Of a stretch of 43,632 nt of DNA, positions 8,651 through 16,746 are shown in pieces. This DNA comes from an uncultured Gammaproteobacteria bacterium (GTDB lineage Bacteria; Pseudomonadota; Gammaproteobacteria; Enterobacterales; Psychrobiaceae). The notes beneath the pieces were generated by a model. That model saw nothing but the letters and a program-made list of their open reading frames with translations. It made no database searches and had not been told where the DNA came from. The stretch covers positions 1 to 43,632 of the forward strand of contig CAKZQF010000207.1 in the NCBI GenBank assembly GCA_937139475.1, in the 5' to 3' direction. Position numbers and translations under genes: made by a program. Numbering within the stretch: the first letter of the stretch is position 1; each line of letters begins with the position of its first letter.

Positions 8651-10318
8651 CTAATTTCCTAGGTTGTTTAAACCTGCTACGTAGAAGTCCTTGTTGATAA
8701 CAAAACTAGGTTGCTCAATGTTGTTTTGTACTTCGCTCCAGCTGGTGGTTGGCTTTATCCATTGCTCTTTACCTGCGATCGCCACTTTAATTGGCATATT
8801 AAAGTTCTCCACCGTATTGCTCCAGCGAATGCGTATGGTTTTTCCCTGCACCACGTATTCCAAAATAGGTAAACGTGCATCACGTAGGTATTGATCAAAT
8901 ACCTTGCTTAGGTCTTTGCCAGCTTTCGTGCTGATATACTCTTCGACTTGTTTTGAAGTGACAACCTGATGGTAGAAATCCTTATTGAGGCCGCGCAGTA
9001 TGTTTCGCCATGTTTCATCATTGTCAACAAGCTGGCGAATGGTGTGAAGCATGTTGCCGCCCTTGTTATACATATCGCCAGAGCCCTCTCGATTAGCATC
9101 ATAAGTACCTATCAGTGGGCTGTCGTTCTTTATACCAGCGCGCATACCGCGGATATATTCAGCGCCAGCTTCCTCTGAATAGTGATATTCCAGGAACAAT
9201 CCTTCTGAATAGTTAGTGAAACTCTCATGGATCCACATATCGGCAACATCTTTATTGGTCAAGTTGTTAGCAAACCATTCATGGCCCGACTCATGCACAA
9301 TAATAAAATCAAACTGCAAACCCCAACCTGTTTTACTTAAATCACGCCCTCGATAACCATTCTTATAGCCATTGCCGTAGGTTACGGAGCTTTGGTGTTC
9401 CATGCCTAAGTAAGGAACTTCTACCAACTTAAAGCTATCTTCATAGAAAGGGTAAGGGCCAAACCAATATTCAAAGGCAGCAAGGGTGCGTTTGGCATCT
9501 CTGAATTGAACTTTAGCTTTCTTTAGATTTTCACGTAGCACGTAATAATCCATATCAAGCTCGCCTTTTTCCCCTTGATATTTTTCACCAAAGTGGACGT
9601 AATCACCAATATTGAGGTTGATACCATAGTTATTAATTGGGTTTACCACCTGCCAATGATAAGTTTTGGTCTTACGCTCCGGATGGTTCTCCGTTTTTAT
9701 CAGGCGACCATTGGAAACATCCATTAGATGCTCGGGTACTTCGACACTAATTAACGCGCCATCATCTGGCTCGTCATAGGGGTGATCTTTGTTAGGCCAC
9801 CAGATACTTGCGCCATTACCTTGATTTGATGAAGCGATAAAATCAAGGCCGTTACTGTCTTTTTTCCAAGTGATACCGCCATCCCAAGGCGGGCGTTTGG
9901 CCTCTTGTGGCTTGCCGCCAAAGTGCATGGTTAGGCGGTATTCCTGGTCAACCTTATGCGGCTTTTCAGGCGTTATAAAGTAACTGTAACCATCTTGTTC
10001 TACCGCTAACTCTTCACCATTTTGAGTGACTTTGTGTAGTTGCATTGGCGCTTGTAGTTCTATTTGTAGCCGATGGCCCGGTGTTAACACGCGATAGGTC
10101 ATGGTGTTAGTACCGCCAATTGTACGTTCAGTGGGATCGACAGTGACTGCTAAAGCGTAGTGACGTAAATCCCACCATGATCGTTCCGGCGTGATACTGC
10201 CGCGCAAGGCTTCTTGATGGGAAATAGGTTTATGCCCATGGGCACCAGCAGCAAGCGCAGAAGGTTGACTGGCCAAAGATAAAGCAGCAGCTAAACAAGT
10301 TGTTATAATTTTTTTCAT
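8651..10318 (-). CDS. Secreted M1-family zinc aminopeptidase
   Basis: The protein has 555 residues with a signal peptide ending near ALA-A (about 24), so it acts in the periplasm or outside. The zinc site HESGH is at 342-346 and the third ligand is Glu365 in WIHESF, giving the gluzincin spacing HExxH-x18-E. The exopeptidase motif GxMEN appears as GMEH at 305-308, so substrate recognition may differ from classical aminopeptidase N. The N-terminal M1 beta-saddle precedes it. The protein is shorter than PepN (about 870) and lacks its C-terminal helical domain. It is transcribed divergently from the YjbR gene. Confidence 0.9.
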   Translation of the reverse strand: MKKIITTCLAAALSLASQPSALAAGAHGHKPISHQEALRGSITPERSWWDLRHYALAVTVDPTERTIGGTNTMTYRVLTPGHRLQIELQAPMQLHKVTQNGEELAVEQDGYSYFITPEKPHKVDQEYRLTMHFGGKPQEAKRPPWDGGITWKKDSNGLDFIASSNQGNGASIWWPNKDHPYDEPDDGALISVEVPEHLMDVSNGRLIKTENHPERKTKTYHWQVVNPINNYGINLNIGDYVHFGEKYQGEKGELDMDYYVLRENLKKAKVQFRDAKRTLAAFEYWFGPYPFYEDSFKLVEVPYLGMEHQSSVTYGNGYKNGYRGRDLSKTGWGLQFDFIIVHESGHEWFANNLTNKDVADMWIHESFTNYSEGLFLEYHYSEEAGAEYIRGMRAGIKNDSPLIGTYDANREGSGDMYNKGGNMLHTIRQLVDNDETWRNILRGLNKDFYHQVVTSKQVEEYISTKAGKDLSKVFDQYLRDARLPILEYVVQGKTIRIRWSNTVENFNMPIKVAIAGKEQWIKPTTSWSEVQNNIEQPSFVINKDFYVAGLNNLGN

Positions 10319-10426
10319 GATAATTCGCTGTGACAGATTGGTTGAGTTGATTATTCTATTAAGAAGAGCCTAATATAACAGCCAAACTGGATTTCGACTA
10401 TTAGTGTTTTAAGGTGGCAACGGGTC

Positions 10427-10801
10427 ATGACATTTGAACAACTTAAGCAATATTTTTTAGCCAAACCTCAGGTGACTCTAGAATTTCCTTTTGGCAATGA
10501 CGTTTATGTGTTTAAAGTGAAAAATAAGATGTTTGGGTTAATTGGCTGGAAAGATGAAGCGATGAACGTTAACCTCAAATGTGATCCCGATGAGTCTGTC
10601 GCACTACGTGATATTTTTAGTAATATTACCCCTGGCTATCATATGAACAAAAAGCATTGGATAACCATTGTCATTGAAGCAGATTCGAGCGAGCAGAGTG
10701 TGCCGCAGGGGGAGATAGAGCGTCTTATTGATAATTCGTTTACGCTGGTGGTCAGTAAAATGACCAAGAAAGATCGTCAGTCAATCTTGGTCCATTGCTA
10801 G
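10427..10801 (+). CDS. MmcQ/YjbR family protein
   Basis: This 124-residue protein matches the MmcQ/YjbR (CyaY-like) fold in length and pattern. Recognisable parts are the N-terminal ...FPFGNDVYVFKVKNKMF strand pair, NLKCDP in the middle, PGYHMNKKHWITI and the late hydrophobic LIDNSFTLV. The family is described as DNA-binding on structural grounds, but the biological role is not settled. It is monocistronic and ends shortly before the convergent PEP-CTERM gene. Confidence 0.85.
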   Translation: MTFEQLKQYFLAKPQVTLEFPFGNDVYVFKVKNKMFGLIGWKDEAMNVNLKCDPDESVALRDIFSNITPGYHMNKKHWITIVIEADSSEQSVPQGEIERLIDNSFTLVVSKMTKKDRQSILVHC

Positions 10802-10843
10802 ATAAAACCATCGCCTGTTTTCTAATGAGCTAATCAAATGAAG

Positions 10844-11560
10844 TTAGCGCTTTCTAACTTGACGCCAAGCCAAACCCAACAATCCTAATGCAAAGATAGC
10901 GAGCGTTGATGGCTCTGGTGTTTCAATAACACAACCCGCTGGGTTAGTCTGTGGGTCACAACTGGTGATGCTAATATTAAACTCTTCTTGTGGAAACTCA
11001 AATGAGTGATCTTGTCTGTCAGGGCTAAGAAATATAACCTGAGTCAGATCGGAACCTGTGACTTGTGTTAGGTCAATAAACAGGTCCTCTGGATCAAATC
11101 CGCTGATTATAAATCCATCTGTACAGCAATCGATCCAAGCCAAACTGATATCTTGCGGGCCGCCAGCATTTAGTGTTCCAGATTCATTAGGGTCATCAAC
11201 AAATGAAAGTAGCGCAGGCTCAGACCAGGCGATAGAGGTGGCAAATGTACCGCCGCCACTGCCATTGGGTTTTTCCAGAATGACACCAAAGCTTAGTTCA
11301 TTCGTGTTGGTGTTAATATGTGAGAAAATCTGTAATGCATCTGCCATCAGAGGAATGAGGTCGGTAGTCCCTGGATATACAGGGTTTGCCGATGATCCCG
11401 ACGGAGAGCCATAGCTGTAAAATTGCGTTCCTGTTTCAGCACTTTCGAAAGTACCCAATAGAAATTCATTGCCATTAAAATTTATCTCTAATACACCCGC
11501 AAAGCTATGGGAAGAAACACTCAGAGCAGCGATAAAAATGTAATTTAGAAATTTTTTCAT
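10844..11560 (-). CDS. PEP-CTERM sorted exported protein
   Basis: The protein has 238 residues with an N-terminal signal peptide (MKKFLNYIFIAALS..SFAG) and the C-terminal sorting signal ETPEPSTLAIFALGLLGLAW followed by basic RQVRKR. That signal is recognised by an exosortase (EpsH/XrtA-type), which cleaves at Pro-Glu-Pro during export; no exosortase is in this window. The mature part is acidic and Gly/Asn-rich with two cysteine pairs (DCCTDG; CDPQTNPAGC), and I recognise no enzyme domain. GAGG lies nine bases before the ATG. A candidate sigma-54 promoter is at 11604-11619. PEP-CTERM genes are often under sigma-54/PrsR control, which agrees. Confidence 0.88.
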   Translation of the reverse strand: MKKFLNYIFIAALSVSSHSFAGVLEINFNGNEFLLGTFESAETGTQFYSYGSPSGSSANPVYPGTTDLIPLMADALQIFSHINTNTNELSFGVILEKPNGSGGGTFATSIAWSEPALLSFVDDPNESGTLNAGGPQDISLAWIDCCTDGFIISGFDPEDLFIDLTQVTGSDLTQVIFLSPDRQDHSFEFPQEEFNISITSCDPQTNPAGCVIETPEPSTLAIFALGLLGLAWRQVRKR

Positions 11561-11603
11561 ATTTAAAGCCTCAAATTTATCCTTTATTGGTAACTAAAAA
11601 ATA

Positions 11604-11619
11604 AGCATATTTGAGGCCA
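11604..11619 (-). promoter_or_regulatory. Candidate sigma-54 promoter of the PEP-CTERM gene
   Basis: The minus strand reads TGGCCTCAAATATGCT: GG and GC 12 bases apart, as in TGGCAC-N5-TTGC, with mismatches in the minor positions. It would give a leader of about 30 bases before the ATG at 11560. An imperfect dyad AAGAC-N9-GTCTT at 11657-11675 lies 37 bp upstream and could be an activator site. Confidence 0.45.
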
Positions 11620-11851
11620 GAAAATAAGTACCGTTTTATTACAATAGGTTATAAATAAGACAAATGTTTGGTCTTTAAAAATGTAAAGTATGCTGACGTT
11701 TTTGGGGCAACTCATCGATTATCTTGTCAATAATTACTGGACAAAATTATCAGTCGTTTGCGCCAGTTGCCAAATAGACAGCTGAACTGATAATGCAGCA
11801 ATCCCTCACATCATATCCTACACCTAATCTTCCATCACTAGTTACCCCCTT

Positions 11852-11882
11852 GTGTTTGTTAGTGTTCGCCCGTGTTCACGGG
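11852..11882 (+). promoter_or_regulatory. Phased GTGTTC boxes, candidate sigma-54 activator site
   Basis: Three related octamers lie on one face of the helix, starting exactly 10 bp apart: GTGTTTGT (11852), GTGTTCGC (11862) and GTGTTCAC (11872). The last overlaps the dyad CCCGTG-TT-CACGGG (11869-11882). The boxes lie 71 bp upstream of the sigma-54 promoter at 11951, a normal enhancer distance. The octamer also occurs upstream of two other sigma-54 promoters in this window. Confidence 0.5.
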
Positions 11883-11950
11883 GTGACCGGACTCTATTTA
11901 CAGGCCTTCTTTCTTTGCTAAGTCATTGTTTGTAGTTGTGTTTGTGTTTT

Positions 11951-11966
11951 TGGCATAATGTTTGCT
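11951..11966 (+). promoter_or_regulatory. Sigma-54 promoter of the ABC transporter/two-component operon
   Basis: TGGCATAATGTTTGCT matches the -24/-12 consensus TGGCACG-N4-TTGCW, with GG and GC correctly 12 bases apart. It lies 58 bases before the first start codon of an operon that itself encodes a sigma-54 activator, suggesting autoregulation. Confidence 0.7.
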
Positions 11967-12024
11967 TTTTAGCTTGTATTAGCAACATTCATTCGCCAAT
12001 TGGTTAGAAAGTAAGGATTTAGTA

Positions 12025-13296
12025 ATGAGAGATACATCAGGACAAGATGTCGTTTTGAAACCTCAAAATAAAACAAAGCAGCGACTGATGATCGCCGGCG
12101 CAGTGTTTTTGGCAATTAGTACTCTTTCGATTTATGCCGCGCCAAAATTTAATAACTTGTTTGGTAGCGATATGGCCATTTCAGCAGAGCAACTTCGCTT
12201 TGCAACGGTAACACGGGGTGACTTGCAACGAGATATCTCAGTGCAAGGACAGGTAGTCTCGGCTAATAGCCCAACGTTATATGCGCCAACTGCAGGCAAT
12301 GTTGCGTTACACGTCAAAGCAGGCGATCGGGTAATAAAAGGTCAACTATTGGCTCAGGTTGATAGTCCTGTGCTAACCAATTTGCTCGATCAGGAGAAAG
12401 CTAGCCTTGAGCAATTGGCACTAGAAGTGGAACGTCAGCAAATTCACAACAAGACAACCATCTTAAATAGCAAACAAACGATTGAATTAGCAGCGGTTAA
12501 TTTCGAATTGCAAAAAAAGAATATGTCGCGCGCCAAGCAGAGTATGAAGCATCAAGTTATTAGCCTTGAAGAGTTTGAGCAAAACGAAGCGGAACTTAAA
12601 AAGTTTGAGCTGGAATACTTCCATGCAAAACAAGGGTTGTCGCTGCAACAAGAATCCTTGGCCTTTGAGTTAAAAACCAAAAAATTACAGTTAGAACGAC
12701 AGCAATATGTGGTCAACGATTTAAACCGCCAAATTGCCGAATTAAATCTGACGTCACCATTAGATGGCATCGTTGGTTTAGTTAATGTTCGTGAGAAAGA
12801 CCAAGTTGCTAATAACGCGGCGCTAATCACCGTGGTTGATTTAACCGACTTTGAAGTACAGGTGAACATTCCAGAAAACTACGCTGATGATTTGGGCGTT
12901 GGGCTAAAAACAGAAATTCATCTCAATGGTCAATCCTATGGCGGCGAACTAACGGCTATTTCACCTGAGGTAAATAATGGACAAGTGATTGGCCGGATGA
13001 AATTTATTGATGGTTCACCACAAGGGCTACGCCAAAACCAACGCGTTAATGCTCGGGTGTTAATTGAAACTCGAAATGATGTACTTAAGTTACGTCGTGG
13101 CCAATTTGTAGAAAGTGGCGGCGGTCGTATTGCTTATTTAGTTAGTGGTGATAATGCCACTAAAACCCCAATTATTATCGGCGCCAGAAGCCTCAGCGAA
13201 GTTGAGATTGTTTCTGGTCTTAAAGAGGGTGACAAAGTTGTCATCTCAAGTATTGACGCCTTCAACGGCAACCCAAACGTATACATAGCAAACTAG
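12025..13296 (+). CDS. Periplasmic adaptor (HlyD/MacA-like) of an ABC exporter
   Basis: The protein has 423 residues with one N-terminal membrane anchor (about 20-39). It then has a lipoyl-like half (VSANSPTLYAPTAGNVALHVKAGDRVIKGQLLAQVDS region, about 75-118), a long heptad-rich helical hairpin (about 118-235), the returning lipoyl half (SPLDGIVGLV) and beta-barrel/membrane-proximal domains. This is the architecture of adaptors that link an inner-membrane MacB-type ABC unit to an outer-membrane channel. It is the first gene of an apparent six-gene operon, with 10 bases to the ATPase gene. No TolC gene is nearby. The substrate cannot be inferred; peptides or envelope lipids are possible from family precedent. 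Confidence 0.88.
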   Translation: MRDTSGQDVVLKPQNKTKQRLMIAGAVFLAISTLSIYAAPKFNNLFGSDMAISAEQLRFATVTRGDLQRDISVQGQVVSANSPTLYAPTAGNVALHVKAGDRVIKGQLLAQVDSPVLTNLLDQEKASLEQLALEVERQQIHNKTTILNSKQTIELAAVNFELQKKNMSRAKQSMKHQVISLEEFEQNEAELKKFELEYFHAKQGLSLQQESLAFELKTKKLQLERQQYVVNDLNRQIAELNLTSPLDGIVGLVNVREKDQVANNAALITVVDLTDFEVQVNIPENYADDLGVGLKTEIHLNGQSYGGELTAISPEVNNGQVIGRMKFIDGSPQGLRQNQRVNARVLIETRNDVLKLRRGQFVESGGGRIAYLVSGDNATKTPIIIGARSLSEVEIVSGLKEGDKVVISSIDAFNGNPNVYIAN

Positions 13297-13306
13297 GAAT
13301 AAAATT

Positions 13307-14008
13307 ATGTTAAGAATGGAAAATGTTAGCAAAATATTTCGCACCGAATTAATCGAAACGCATGCACTACGTGATGTTAATTTACATATTAAAAAAGGTG
13401 AATTCGTCTCGATCACCGGACCGTCAGGGTCGGGCAAAACAACCTTTCTGAACCTGGCTGGGCTATTAGAAACCTTTGAACAAGGTGATTACTTTCTTGA
13501 TGGCGTGAATGTTAAGGGAATGAGTGATAACCAGATATCAGCATTGCGTAATGAAAAAATAGGCTTTGTTTTTCAAAGCTTTAATTTAATTCCTGATTTG
13601 CCATTGTTTGATAATGTTGATGTACCACTGCGCTATCGCGGCTTTAACCGCGGTGAACGCAAAGAACGTATCGAAAATGCTCTTGAAATTGTTGGTTTGT
13701 CTTCGCGCTTAAAGCACCTGCCAACTCAACTATCTGGTGGACAGCAACAACGTGTTGCTATTGCGCGTGCTATTGCTGGTGATCCGGCCTTTTTATTAGC
13801 TGATGAGCCAACGGGTAATCTAGATTCGATGATGGCGCAGTCCGTTATGGAACTGCTGGAGAAAATTAACGATAACGGCACAACCATCATCATGGTAACG
13901 CATGACGATCAGCTCGCTAAGCGTGCTGGACGTAACATTCAAATATTTGATGGACAGGTCAGTGATATTGCACTGGATTCGTCTGATGTATTGATTAAGC
14001 GCGCTTAG
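13307..14008 (+). CDS. ABC transporter ATPase, MacB/LolD type
   Basis: This 233-residue nucleotide-binding subunit has Walker A GPSGSGKT (38-45), a Q-loop in [12 protein letters not shown], signature LSGGQQQR (142-149), Walker B LLADEP with catalytic Glu167, a D-loop and the switch histidine in MVTHD. The TGNLD after Walker B and the sequence class place it with the LolD/MacB/FtsE group, which powers mechanotransmission rather than classical transport. It is followed after nine bases by the first permease and should serve both permeases as the only ATPase in the operon. Confidence 0.93.
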   Translation: MLRMENVSKIFRTELIETHALRDVNLHIKKGEFVSITGPSGSGKTTFLNLAGLLETFEQGDYFLDGVNVKGMSDNQISALRNEKIGFVFQSFNLIPDLPLFDNVDVPLRYRGFNRGERKERIENALEIVGLSSRLKHLPTQLSGGQQQRVAIARAIAGDPAFLLADEPTGNLDSMMAQSVMELLEKINDNGTTIIMVTHDDQLAKRAGRNIQIFDGQVSDIALDSSDVLIKRA

Positions 14009-14017
14009 GAGCAAATC

Positions 14018-15379
14018 ATGCTTGTATATAATTTTACATTGGCCTTGCGTAGCTTACGTGAGCGCATTCAACTTACCATATTAATGGTGCTTGCTATTGC
14101 GATTGGTATAGGCTTGTTAATTACTGTTCAAACGATGTCCTACCAAGGAGATAAAATACCGTTAGCACACAAGGCGGATAAGATATTTTTTGTTCAAGCT
14201 GACAACCGTGACATTGGCGCGGAGCCAATTGTGCGCCAGCCATTTATGACGTATTTAACCTATCGCGATGCGAACAATATTATCAACGCAGACACGCCGG
14301 CAAGTAAGCATACAACGGTGTGGAAAAGTGATGTGATTCTTAATTCATTCGACCAAGACGTGCGTCCGTTTCGCGCAAGCACTGTTGTTACCAACAATAA
14401 CTTCTTTTCGATGTTCGACGTGCCTTTTCAATACGGTGGTGCCTGGAGTGAGAGCGCAGACCGTGGTGCTGAGCCTGTTGTGATCTTAACCAAAGAAAGC
14501 AATGACTTATTATTCGGTGGTAAAAATAGTGTCGGTCAACAGCTTCGCGTTAACGCGTTAACGGTCACTGTTGTTGGAGTCATGGCTGAGTGGAATCTGG
14601 GGCGACGATTTTATGATGAAAGTTATCGCATGGGCCGTAAAGATACTGCGTTTATTCCAGACACTTTTGCCATAAAAAACAATATCAATCGCCGTGAACG
14701 TCTTGATTGTTTGCCGCAAGATCGTGACAAGCAAACTGCATATCGAACCAAGGATGTCGACGGTTTAATTAATTCTGAATGTACTTTTGTGCGCTTATGG
14801 GCTGAATTACCAGACCCTAATTTAGCGGATCAGTATAGAGAATTTCTTACGCAGTATGTGATGTCTCAAAAAGAGCTTGGTCGCTTCCCTAGAGAATTGA
14901 ATAATTATGTGACATCACTATATACCATGGTGACTTTACGTAACGAATTAAACGGTAGCCGTAATCCGTTAGCTTATATCGCGCCATTATTTTTCATTGT
15001 CTGTTTGCTTAACGCCATTGGCATTCTATTGGCCAAGTTTATGCGTAAATCAAAAGAAGTGAGCTTGCGTCGTGCATTGGGGGCAAAGAAGTGGGTGTTA
15101 ATGACTCAATACCTTTTTGAGGTGTTAATTGTTGGGGTTTTAGGTGGCATCGTTGGTACCGCATTAGCTTATTTAGGGTTGCAAGGCATGCTGCATGTAC
15201 AGATTTATCAGTCTGATTATGCCGTTACGGCCCAGGCGTTATCGCACGCGTTTGCGCTGGACTGGGTGATGATGGCTAAATCGATATTAACCGCTATGGT
15301 TTCAAGCGTTGTAATTGGTCTATATCCTATTTGGCGAGTAGTGAATATTGCGCCAGCTAGTCAGTTAAAATCACAGTAA
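14018..15379 (+). CDS. FtsX/MacB-like ABC permease, first copy
   Basis: The protein has 453 residues with the MacB topology: one N-terminal membrane helix (about 20-42), a large periplasmic domain (about 43-320) and three C-terminal helices (about 325-345, 370-392, 415-437). The conserved cytoplasmic ...EVSLRRALGAKK motif before the last helices is the coupling-helix region of FtsX-family permeases. The periplasmic part resembles the MacB core domain. It probably pairs with the second permease as a heterodimer on the single ATPase dimer. AGGAG lies before the start. Confidence 0.88.
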   Translation: MLVYNFTLALRSLRERIQLTILMVLAIAIGIGLLITVQTMSYQGDKIPLAHKADKIFFVQADNRDIGAEPIVRQPFMTYLTYRDANNIINADTPASKHTTVWKSDVILNSFDQDVRPFRASTVVTNNNFFSMFDVPFQYGGAWSESADRGAEPVVILTKESNDLLFGGKNSVGQQLRVNALTVTVVGVMAEWNLGRRFYDESYRMGRKDTAFIPDTFAIKNNINRRERLDCLPQDRDKQTAYRTKDVDGLINSECTFVRLWAELPDPNLADQYREFLTQYVMSQKELGRFPRELNNYVTSLYTMVTLRNELNGSRNPLAYIAPLFFIVCLLNAIGILLAKFMRKSKEVSLRRALGAKKWVLMTQYLFEVLIVGVLGGIVGTALAYLGLQGMLHVQIYQSDYAVTAQALSHAFALDWVMMAKSILTAMVSSVVIGLYPIWRVVNIAPASQLKSQ

Positions 15380-15396
15380 GTTGAAAGGTAATCATT

Positions 15397-16611
15397 ATGG
15401 AATTTAGACCAATATTATTAAGTCTTAAACAAAATAAATTTTTGTCATTGCTTATCTCCGTGCAAGTGATGTTAACGGTAACTGTGCTGAGCATAGCAAC
15501 GTCAATTACGGTGGAGACATTAAAAGCGTGGAATATGCCATCAGGCTTAGACCACGAAAATATTGTTTCTGTACGCACACAGTTTTTTGATCCGGAAGTT
15601 AATCTGGCCAATGCCATTGTTAATGATGTTAATCGAATCAAACAGATACCCGGTGTTATTGAAGTCACTCCTAATCAAGAAATCCCCTTTGATGCAGGCA
15701 GGCCAAGCAAAGTCTATTTATCTTCTGAGCAAGATGCTGAAGGCTTTGATACTAACTTTTTTGATATGAACGTTGATGGGCACAAAGTGCTGGGGCTGAC
15801 CTTAATCGCCGGGCGTTTCTTTAATCAAACTGAAGTGATTCAAAGTAGCGCAGAACAAGCGACGCCGGTGTCTGTGGTAATGATTTCACAGGATATGGCC
15901 AAAGAATTATTTAAAGATCACAGTCCACTAGGAAAAACGTTATATTTGGCTAAGGAATCGCAACCTGTTCAAATCATTGGTGTATATAGTAACTTTATGA
16001 ATGGCGAGCGCCTTAACGGGCGAGGGAAGTCATACCATACAATAATGCGCCCTCAAGTAATTTGGCAGCATGGCAACAACCCAAATTATTTGATAAAAGT
16101 AGAACAGGGCAGCGCTGCTAGCCTATTTGAGCCTATCACGCAGGCACTTTATCAAACGCCGGGGCGATATATCTATGGTATTGAGAAGCTTACCCGTACC
16201 CAAAAACGTATGTATGATGGACGTGGCTCTCAGGGTGCTATTCTATTAGTGGTTAGTTTGGTGTTGGTATTAATCGCAGGGTTTGGTGTTGCTGGATTAG
16301 TCTCTTTCTTAATTACCCAGCGCCAAAAACAAATAGGTATTCGCCGTGCACTAGGAGCAACTAAATGGTCGGTTATTCGCTATTTCATCGTTGAAAATAG
16401 TATGTTGACTATTTTTGGCTTACTAATGGGGACATTGTTAACCATGCTGTTTAGTTATTTAATGACCCAAGGTAGCGGTCAGTCGTTTTTAAGCTTTAGC
16501 CAAGTGCTGTATTGTTCAGTGTTTATTTGGCTGATTAACATCGCGGCAGTCTGGTTGCCAGCGAGACGCGCTGCTAAGGTATCACCAGCGATTGTCACGC
16601 GCTCAGCGTAA
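15397..16611 (+). CDS. FtsX/MacB-like ABC permease, second copy
   Basis: The protein has 404 residues with the same one-plus-three helix arrangement as the preceding gene and the matching ...KQIGIRRALGATKWSVIRYF coupling motif. The periplasmic domain is shorter and clearly diverged, so this is an old paralogue and not a recent duplication. The gene begins 17 bases after the first permease. A heterodimeric exporter or tripartite pump is the likely assembly. Confidence 0.88.
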   Translation: MEFRPILLSLKQNKFLSLLISVQVMLTVTVLSIATSITVETLKAWNMPSGLDHENIVSVRTQFFDPEVNLANAIVNDVNRIKQIPGVIEVTPNQEIPFDAGRPSKVYLSSEQDAEGFDTNFFDMNVDGHKVLGLTLIAGRFFNQTEVIQSSAEQATPVSVVMISQDMAKELFKDHSPLGKTLYLAKESQPVQIIGVYSNFMNGERLNGRGKSYHTIMRPQVIWQHGNNPNYLIKVEQGSAASLFEPITQALYQTPGRYIYGIEKLTRTQKRMYDGRGSQGAILLVVSLVLVLIAGFGVAGLVSFLITQRQKQIGIRRALGATKWSVIRYFIVENSMLTIFGLLMGTLLTMLFSYLMTQGSGQSFLSFSQVLYCSVFIWLINIAAVWLPARRAAKVSPAIVTRSA

Positions 16612-16614
16612 GTG

Positions 16615-16686
16615 ATTCATTTGGCTAGGTAGGTCAAATGAATGATCAATAAATAAGGCTCGATCGTTTCTTCATGATCGGGCCTT
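16615..16686 (+). terminator. Two hairpins between permease and response regulator genes
   Basis: ATTCATTTG (16615-16623) pairs with CAAATGAAT (16635-16643), and AAGGCTCGATC (16655-16665) pairs with GATCGGGCCTT (16676-16686) with one mismatch. Neither has a strong T run. They probably attenuate read-through or stabilise the upstream transcript, so that less response regulator and kinase is made than transporter. Confidence 0.5.
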
Positions 16687-16746
16687 AGCTGCTTTGGTTT
16701 TACCTAAACTCGTGATGGTAAAGCCAACGCGTTAAGGAAATAAAAT

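Noticed and set aside
15397..16611. Second permease as a recent tandem duplication of the first
   Set aside because: The two share topology and the coupling motif only; the rest is too different for a recent copy.
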